Origin: Macrophomina tecta
Taxonomy: Eukaryota; Ascomycota; Dothideomycetes; Botryosphaeriales; Botryosphaeriaceae
DNA: 64,000 nucleotides
Direction of reading: 5' to 3'
Assembly (NCBI GenBank): GCA_024180945.1
Contig: JAKSGN010000007.1
Location: 3,596,001 to 3,660,000 of the forward strand
The first letter of the stretch is position 1. Each line of letters opens with the position of its first letter. Under the pieces are notes generated by a model. That model did not search any database, had not been told where the DNA came from, and saw only the letters and a program-made list of their open reading frames with translations. This document shows, one piece after another, positions 58,266-64,000 of the stretch. The position numbers and the translations under genes are program-made.

Positions 58266-60510
58266 ATGTCGTCTACGTCTGCGGCAACAACATTGCCCCA
58301 AGGCGCCGGCTATGGCGTCGTCATCGGCGTCGGTTTCTTTTTTGCTTTCGTCATGATGGGCATCTCTTACCTCCAAAACCGCTACACCAGGTTTTCGACG
58401 AAGCAGAGTGAGGAATTCAATACAGCGTCCCGGAGCGTGAAGCCTGGCCTGATCGCTAGCGGGATTGTCTCGGCATGGACTTGGGCTGCAACACTTCTGC
58501 AAAGCAGCACTGTTGCCTATACATATGGTGTTGCAGGCCCCTTTTGGTATGCAGCGGGCGCAACGGTGCAGATTCTGATGTTCTCCATTTTGGCATGCAA
58601 AGGTAATCATTGACACCCCGGTGGCTGGCCTCCACCTGCCTGATGGGAATGAGAGTTACTGACACAGTCCGTAGTGAAGCAAAATGCTCCGCGTTGCCAC
58701 ACGTTTTTGGAGATCATCTACACCCGATACGGACGGGTGGCTCACGTTATTTTCGTCTTCTTCGCGTTGGTAACCAACATCCTGGTTGGAAGCCAGCTAC
58801 TGCTCGGAGGTAGTGCGGTCGTCACCAGTCTGACTGGGATGAACGTCTACGCCGCCATCTTTCTCATCCCGATGGGTGTCTGCGCTTATGTCGTGCTCGG
58901 AGGACTCAGGGCCACCTTCCTCTGTGGGTTTAAGAAATCCCGCAATGGCGAACCTGTACTGACCCTATCATGCAGGTGATTATTCGCACACCCTGATCCT
59001 GATGATCATTATTCTATATTTCATGTTCCATGCATACGCCAGTAGCGATCTTATCGGTTCTCCTTCGAAAATGTATGAGCTGCTAAAGGAAGCGGCGATC
59101 GAGAGGCCGGTTGCTGGCAACGTTGGTGGAAGCTATCTCACTCTTAAATCAAACTTCGCGTTGGTGTTCGGTAAGAGATGCATCTTCTCAAAACCTGTTC
59201 CGGCATACTGACCATCATCCTCAGGAGTCATCCAACTCTGCAGCGGTTCTGGCACCGTCTTCCTCGACCAAGCCTACTGGCAGCGCGCCATTGCGTCCCG
59301 CCCCTCGACTGCCGTGCGTGCCTACATCCTCGGTGGCCTCGCCTGGTTCGCCATCCCGTTCGGCTTCTCCACCACCCTCGGCCTCGCCGCCGTCGCGCTG
59401 ACCAACAACCCGCGCTTCCCAACCTACCCGGACGCGCCCAGCGAGTCGCAGATCTCCGCCGGCCTGGCAGCCGCCTTCTCTGCCTCCACCCTCCTCGGCA
59501 AGAACGGCGCCGTGGCGCTGCTCATCGTGCTCTTCATGGCCGTGACGTCGTGCGCGTCGGCCGAGCTCATCGCCGTCTCGTCTATCCTGACTTTCGACGT
59601 CTACAAGACATACATCCGCCCCCGCGCCACCCCCTCGCAGCTCATCTTCGTCTCGCACATCATGATCTGCGTGTTCGGCCTGACCATGTCCGTCTTCGCG
59701 TGCATCTGGAATGCCATCGGAATCGATCTGGGCTGGCTCTTCCTCGTCATGGGCCTGCTCATCGGCGGCGCCGTCTTCCCCGCCGCGTTCGCGATCACAT
59801 GGCGCGGGCAGACGCGCGCGGGCGCGATCGGGGGCGCGTTGGGCGGCCTGGGCGTCGGGCTGCTGGCGTGGCTGGTCACGGCGAAGCACTACTATCACGA
59901 GCTGTCGATCGAGACGACCGGCCTGGAGTACCCAACGCTGGCCGGCAATCTGGGCGCGGTGATGACAGGGCTGATCTTGAGCGTCTGCATCAGCCTGGCT
60001 TTCCCGCACAAGGAGAAGTTCGATTGGGAGAGCACGAGGGGGATTAATGCGAGTGCGGCGGCCACGCCGACGGAGCAGGGTTCGGGGGCTGCGACGCCGA
60101 CCACCACGGAGACGCACGGGAAAAGGGTGTCCTCTGACGGCGCGAATGAGAAGGATGTGGAGGCGAAGGAACCGGCGGTGGAGTCGGGCGCTGCAAAGGT
60201 GGACGTCCGTATCGGCGAGCCGCCGGCGCCGGTGGACGACCCGAGGACGCTGCGGAGTGCGTTCAAGGTGGCGTGCATTGCGTCCTTTGTGCTGACGTTC
60301 ATCATGGACTTCTTGGTCCCGATGCCGATGTTCTTTGCCGAGTACGAGTTCTCCAAGCCGTTCTTCACGGCTTGGGTGGTAATCAGCTTCATTTGGGTCT
60401 TTGTTAGCACGGGGATTTCGTGCGTGCTGCCCATCTTTGAGGCCGCGGGCTTCTTTGGAGAACTGTGGACAAGTGTTAAGGCAGACTTGTTTGGAAAGGG
60501 AAAAGACTGA
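58266..60510 (+). CDS. DUR3: Urea active transporter (sodium:solute symporter family)
   Basis: A plasma-membrane urea-proton symporter. Four exons (58266-58602, 58675-58923, 58976-59170, 59225-60510) give 688 aa. About 15 membrane helices are evident. Typical blocks are the opening GAGYGVVIGVGFFFAFVMMG, the RSVKPGLIASGIVSAWTWAA and LLQSSTVAYTYGVAGPFWYA region, LGGLRATFLCDYSHTL across intron 2, VIQLCSGSGTVFLDQAYWQR across intron 3, and VTSCASAELIAVSSILTFDVY. A cytosolic loop (about 560-620), low in complexity and rich in Ala, Thr and Glu, precedes the last helices. Polyamine uptake is an additional role known for this family. AATAAA at 60658-60663 may end the transcript. The very GC-rich last exon produces a 458-codon antisense frame that is not a gene. 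Confidence 0.95.
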
Positions 60511-60852
60511 TATGTGTTTTCTTTGGAGATGTGGCAGAACCTGAACAGTTATGTCGACTGTAGAGATACGTTGAGGGCTGGTATTCTGAGAGGACAATGA
60601 GTTAGAACGAGGAACGAACGATTACTTGAAGGCTTTATAGAGATTTCTGCCACACTGAATAAATAGCCAAGAACATATATATCCGTCTAGCATCAGAGCT
60701 CATCCCTCAGGGTAAAGCCCGTAAGTTACGCATGTCTCGACCGTATCATTGAATTTGCAGTATCCCCTTCTCTTGACCGCATCACTCCGCCTAGCATCTC
60801 CGAAAAGCATAATTAGAACCTGTCCTAGGGCCTCAACTATACCGGCATCAGC
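60511..60852. other. Convergent 3' intergenic region
   Basis: These are the 3' flanks of DUR3 (AATAAA at 60658-60663) and the FAD monooxygenase. Nothing else is seen. Confidence 0.55.
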
Positions 60853-62229
60853 CTACCCATTCAAAGGATGTTCTCCGAACTGACTCCTATCTCCCAACTC
60901 AACGCCCTTCTTCTGCACCTCTCTCGCGTACTTCATGACCCTCTTCTCCCATTCCTCCAACCCAATCTCGCCATCTACCAGCGCCGCAGTCTGCTCCGCG
61001 TCAAACGCCGCTTGCGACGTACTCGCCGCGGTATGCGGCCTAAACCCGGCCAACGCGTCCTAGAAGGCAAACGCCCAGAGTCAGCACCTCGCCTCCCCTC
61101 CCCCCCAGCACACGCAATAACAAAAGAAGCTAAACTCACCCCTGTCAACACCACCTTCCCACCCCACCAGCCCGCCCTCTCCGCCAACACATCCGTCACC
61201 CCCTGCACGAACGGCGCCTCAGTCCTCTCCACCGCCTCCGCAAAAGCCGGCGGCAGCTCCCTGCGCGCCCGCTCCTTCACGCCCGCCCACACCTCCTCGC
61301 GCACCCCGCCCGGCGGCAGCGTGAGATGGTGCGTCTTGCCGTCCGCGTCTGTCATGATGTCGCGCAGCTCGTCGCTGGCCTCGGCGTAGTTGACGTACCA
61401 GACCCAGTTCAGGAGGCGGCGGCCCGGCGCCAAGGTGCCAGAGGGCCCCGGGATGAGGTAGCCGAGGATCTGGGTGCCGGGGGCGTGGTGGAAGGTGAAG
61501 GATTCGGCGAGCGCGGTGTGCGCGGATGGGGAGAGGAGGTGCTCTGGGCAGGTCCCGCGCCAGGCGATATAGCCGGCGTAGGTGCGGCGAGGCGGGGAAG
61601 AGGGGTGGAGGAGGGTGCGGGTGGTGCTGGAGGCGCCGTCGGCGGCGATGAGGATGTCGGCCGTCGTGGTTTCGGAGTTGGTAGATTGGTTTTCGGTGGT
61701 GGTGGTGGTGGTGGTGGTGGTGTCCTCAGAAGTGATGCGGACGCCGTTGTTGGCGCCCAGATCAGCGATGGAGGTGACTTTGCGGCCAAAGCGGTACTCT
61801 ACGGGGCCGTCGGTGGAATGCCTTGGGGGAGAGTGAGTGTATGAAGTCTCGATGCCGTCAAAGTTGGCGCGCAGGAGGTGGTATAGCAGGTCCCAGCTGG
61901 TCATCTGCTGGGCGCGTTTCTCGCGATGGATGACCTCGCCGGTGCGGTTGAGGTACTGGCGCGCGTGGCTGGTGACTGCCAGGGAGCTGTGAGTTCGGTC
62001 GTAGCGGTCGAAGAATTTTTGGACATCTGTGCCCGCTACGATGCCAGCACCTTGGTCGTGCATCAGAGGCGTGGGGTTCCGCTCCAAGATCGTCACACGG
62101 TGCCCGCGCCGCGAAAGGGCGATACCATTGAAGAGGCCCCCAAGAGAGCCGCCGACCTTGCTGTATTCAGCACTTGAGCTTTGGAACTTCCGTTTGACTT
62201 ACTACGACAATATTCAAGAGCGGGGCCAT
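60853..62229 (-). CDS. FAD-dependent aromatic/heterocycle monooxygenase
   Basis: Three exons (62203-62229, 61140-62156, 60853-61059) give 416 aa, the usual length of single-component flavin hydroxylases. Exon 1 is 27 nt (MAPLLNIVV). A 46-nt intron joins it to VGGSLGGLFNGIALSRRGH, forming the ADP-binding Gly-rich motif (first Gly pair variant of GxGxxG), with ILERNP after it. The DG motif is AADGASSTTR. The GD motif is VVLTGDALAGFRPHTAASTSQA, completed across intron 2. NADH and flavin specificity cannot be read. The RPHTAASTSQA ending resembles 2,6-dihydroxypyridine 3-hydroxylase-like and HpxO-like members, so a heterocyclic substrate is possible; salicylate-type substrates are not excluded. 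A run of nine Thr is encoded by a (GGT)9 microsatellite. Confidence 0.9.
61695..61721 (+). repeat. (GGT)9 microsatellite in coding sequence
   Basis: Nine perfect GGT units on the plus strand. On the coding strand they read (ACC)9, giving nine consecutive Thr in a loop of the FAD monooxygenase before the DG motif. Units are added or lost without changing frame. Confidence 0.9.
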
Positions 62230-62657
62230 TCTCAAGTGAGACTGCAATTTGTTCTGGGCGGTTCTTCCTAGCATAAGTTTTCAAAATCTGAAGTAAACCA
62301 CAAGGAAACAACGCGATTTATTTTTATAATACTCCCACGAGAATGAGAGAGTCATCGTGATGTGGTTATATTTAAGAGTATGTTGTTGATCATGCAGCAC
62401 GAGCCACAAACAGTTCGTCGACGTCATCAGAGGTAATCCTTGAAGATTTGCCGGACCTAGTCATAACACAATGGGCAACCACTAATGGGAGCTGTGGTTG
62501 GGTGACCCATTAAAGGGAATTACTGCGGCCTTGTCAAATGGGCTTTTATTTGATGTTTAGCATTCAAACCGCCTGATCGCACAAATCTTTGCTTGATATA
62601 ACGTGGGCACGAATCCACTGAAGTATTTTGTCTATAATTTCGCGACTCATCGAGCTA
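62230..62657. other. Intergenic, 0.43 kb
   Basis: This is the upstream region of the FAD monooxygenase and 3' flank of the PQ-loop gene. It is AT-richer than its surroundings. No feature is resolved. Confidence 0.5.
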
Positions 62658-63691
62658 TTAATCTTGTGTGCTCTCTCCATTCTCATGCAAAAGTGGCGTG
62701 CGTTCGCTCGCCCCATTTGCCTGCATCGCCAAGGTTAGCATACGCTTCTTCAGGGGCAACGATAGCCGAAAACTTACATGGCCTTGCTGCGCCTTTTGCT
62801 CCTTTCTGTCCCTGAGCCAAAAATAGATGCCCATGCCCAAGAGAATGCCCTGCAAGCAGCCGGTTACGATATAGACGCCCCAGGCACTCCATCCAGACGC
62901 TCCGAGCCGGACTGCCAGGCTTGTGGCAAACACGAAGCTCCCGGGCGTTTGTATCAGCATCATCGGGATGCTCAAACTGTAGACATGTTGTAGTTTCCAA
63001 GTTGTGTGTATCTGCGGAATGTATTGGATGGATGCAAGGCAGGTGGCCGTAAGACCTAAGATGTTGGCCCATAACTGGAGCTTGTGGGGGAAGCGGGCGA
63101 GAAGGATGACGGAGACTAAGAAGACGACAAAAAAGTGGGCGATGGAGAGGGCCACCACCAGGAGTGCCTGCTGGAAAGTGTATCTTGAGTGGTGCTCCTG
63201 GCCTTCCTCTTCGTGGGGTGTCGTTGTCGGGTTTTCGCGTGGGAAAAAGACGAGAAACAAGAGCATGCTATCCGGGGTCAGCTGCGCGGGCCACTACATC
63301 GCCTGAAAGCCCTTACATCAGGAAGAAACAGCTCCATTGTACACCGACTTGTGCGATTCCTAAAAGGGCGGCGCCGCAGGCGAATCCGTCGATCTCATTG
63401 CAGCAACCGACATCTTCACGGCTCTTTGGCAGGACGAGGATGTTTGCGATGGCGCATGTACCAGAAGTGGTTCCTAGGAGCACGAACCATGGCGAGAGGC
63501 CTTCTGAAGAGCGTCGGAGTATGATCTTCGCATGCTGGGGGAGATACGAAACGAGGATGCCGACGAGGATGAAGCTTGGGGAGCTATTAGCAACGGGCGG
63601 GGCGAGCGGAATGTAGCGCGTACACTGAGACGGCAAAGTTGCCGATGTTGGGGTGAGCAAGCTGCTCACAGCGGTCGCTAAAAGCGTCCAT
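62658..63691 (-). CDS. PQ-loop repeat membrane protein
   Basis: Four exons (63624-63691, 63317-63574, 62778-63267, 62658-62720) give 292 aa with seven hydrophobic helices. Both PQ motifs are visible: ILVSYLPQHAKIILRRSSEG after helix 1 and IQYIPQIHTTWKLQHV after helix 4-5. The family holds lysosomal/vacuolar amino-acid and sugar exporters and orphan fungal proteins such as yeast YDR090C; substrate is unknown. The tail ANGASERTPLLHENGESTQD contains an acidic-region ERTPLL sequence, a dileucine sorting signal of vacuolar membrane proteins, created only by splicing the last intron (donor GTAAGT, GCTAAC branch site). Intron 1 could use either of two in-frame acceptors (exon 2 from 63574 or 63583). 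The first is preferred because the branch site is otherwise too close. Confidence 0.88.
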
Positions 63692-63932
63692 GGCTGTGGC
63701 TGGGGGGTTGAGAGAGAATCAGCGAGATGGCATGGCGTAGGGAGAGCGTAATTGGGGGCAGGTGACAGCATGCGTTGTCCGAGCTCAAGCTCAGGTACGC
63801 GTTCAGGGCACGTCACTAGCGCCACAGAACCTGACTCAGGCGCCCGCGGGGAACGGCGTGAAACTCCACGAACCGCGGCCGCTGCATTCTGAATTTGACA
63901 GCCCTCCCGCTCGCCCACTTCACAACTCCACA
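63692..63932. promoter_or_regulatory. Short shared upstream region of the PQ-loop gene and the right-edge gene
   Basis: These 241 bp lie between two divergent putative starts. This is the tightest head-to-head pair in the window, if the right-edge gene is real. Confidence 0.35.
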
Positions 63933-64000
63933 ATGGCCTCAAGCGATCAGCTGCAGGCCGTTTCCAATGGTGCGCGCCTCCGTAGTCTCTTCAGTCTCTT
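63933..64000 (+). CDS. First exon of a gene leaving the window (unknown)
   Basis: ATG at 63933 in a good context (CACAATGGCC) opens MASSDQLQAVSN, followed at 63970 by GTGCGC, a donor used elsewhere in this window. Only 37 coding bases are visible before the possible intron. No function can be inferred. The call rests on start context and the divergent layout. Confidence 0.35.
   Translation, partial: MASSDQLQAVSNGARLRSLFSL

Noticed and set aside
59221..60597. 458-codon open frame on the minus strand
   Set aside because: It is antisense to the GC-rich last exon of DUR3. The translation is Arg/Ala/Gly-rich and resembles nothing.
1..64000. Transposons, repeat-induced point mutation and CRISPR
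   Set aside because: I see no reverse transcriptase, transposase or terminal repeats, no long TA-rich blocks, and no spaced direct repeats. CRISPR is not expected in a fungal nuclear genome.

Overview
The window is nuclear DNA of a filamentous ascomycete (Pezizomycotina). A Dothideomycete is my best guess, but that is inference from the overall look of the genes, not from a diagnostic marker. The evidence is short GT-AG introns (about 46-125 nt, two longer), a perfect TACTAAC branch site in one of them, CT-rich tracts before start codons, genes of both orientations 1-2.5 kb apart, and a gene set of yeast-type core eukaryotic proteins mixed with fungus-specific families (DUF2434, DUF4202, a Zn2Cys6 factor, a secreted apple-like protein). 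I rebuilt splice sites by hand. All complete multi-exon models keep frame across every junction.

Layout. 1-516: minus-strand gene cut by the window edge. 3150-6474: NOT3 (CCR4-NOT) head-to-head with D-aminoacyl-tRNA deacylase. 6475-11699: gene-poor 5 kb holding one small two-exon cysteine-rich gene and a 34-bp perfect palindrome. 11700-18453: RNA polymerase III largest subunit head-to-head with a tail-anchored FHA protein. 19051-22119: class II ketose-bisphosphate-type aldolase head-to-head with a 3-hydroxyisobutyrate/L-threonate-type dehydrogenase. 23032-30352: alpha/beta hydrolase head-to-head with phospholipase D1. 33018-33890: secreted apple-like protein. 34693-37895: degenerate block with a kinase relic and a frameshifted hydrolase. 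38539-41651: DUF4202 protein and a DUF2434 seven-helix membrane protein. 43424-46486: Zn2Cys6 regulator. 47033-49985: mitochondrial tricarboxylate carrier head-to-head with the matrix protein Mam33. 50432-53762: TMA16 head-to-head with EXO1. 54316-56198: F-box/transglutaminase-like/YccV protein. 58266-60510: urea transporter DUR3 with GATA sites upstream, convergent with an FAD monooxygenase (60853-62229). 62658-63691: PQ-loop membrane protein, head-to-head with a gene leaving the window at the right edge.

Most of the window is conserved housekeeping: mRNA decay, tRNA proofreading, Pol III, lipid signalling, ribosome assembly, mismatch repair and mitochondrial transport. Seven neighbouring pairs share a short bidirectional promoter. 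The less ordinary parts are the aldolase-dehydrogenase pair (outer activities of a three-part plant enzyme, without the kinase), the small zinc-ribbon-like gene, the decayed kinase/hydrolase block, and the putatively nitrogen-controlled DUR3 locus. I see no transposon, tRNA, rRNA or CRISPR array that I can support, and nothing here proves an undescribed system.
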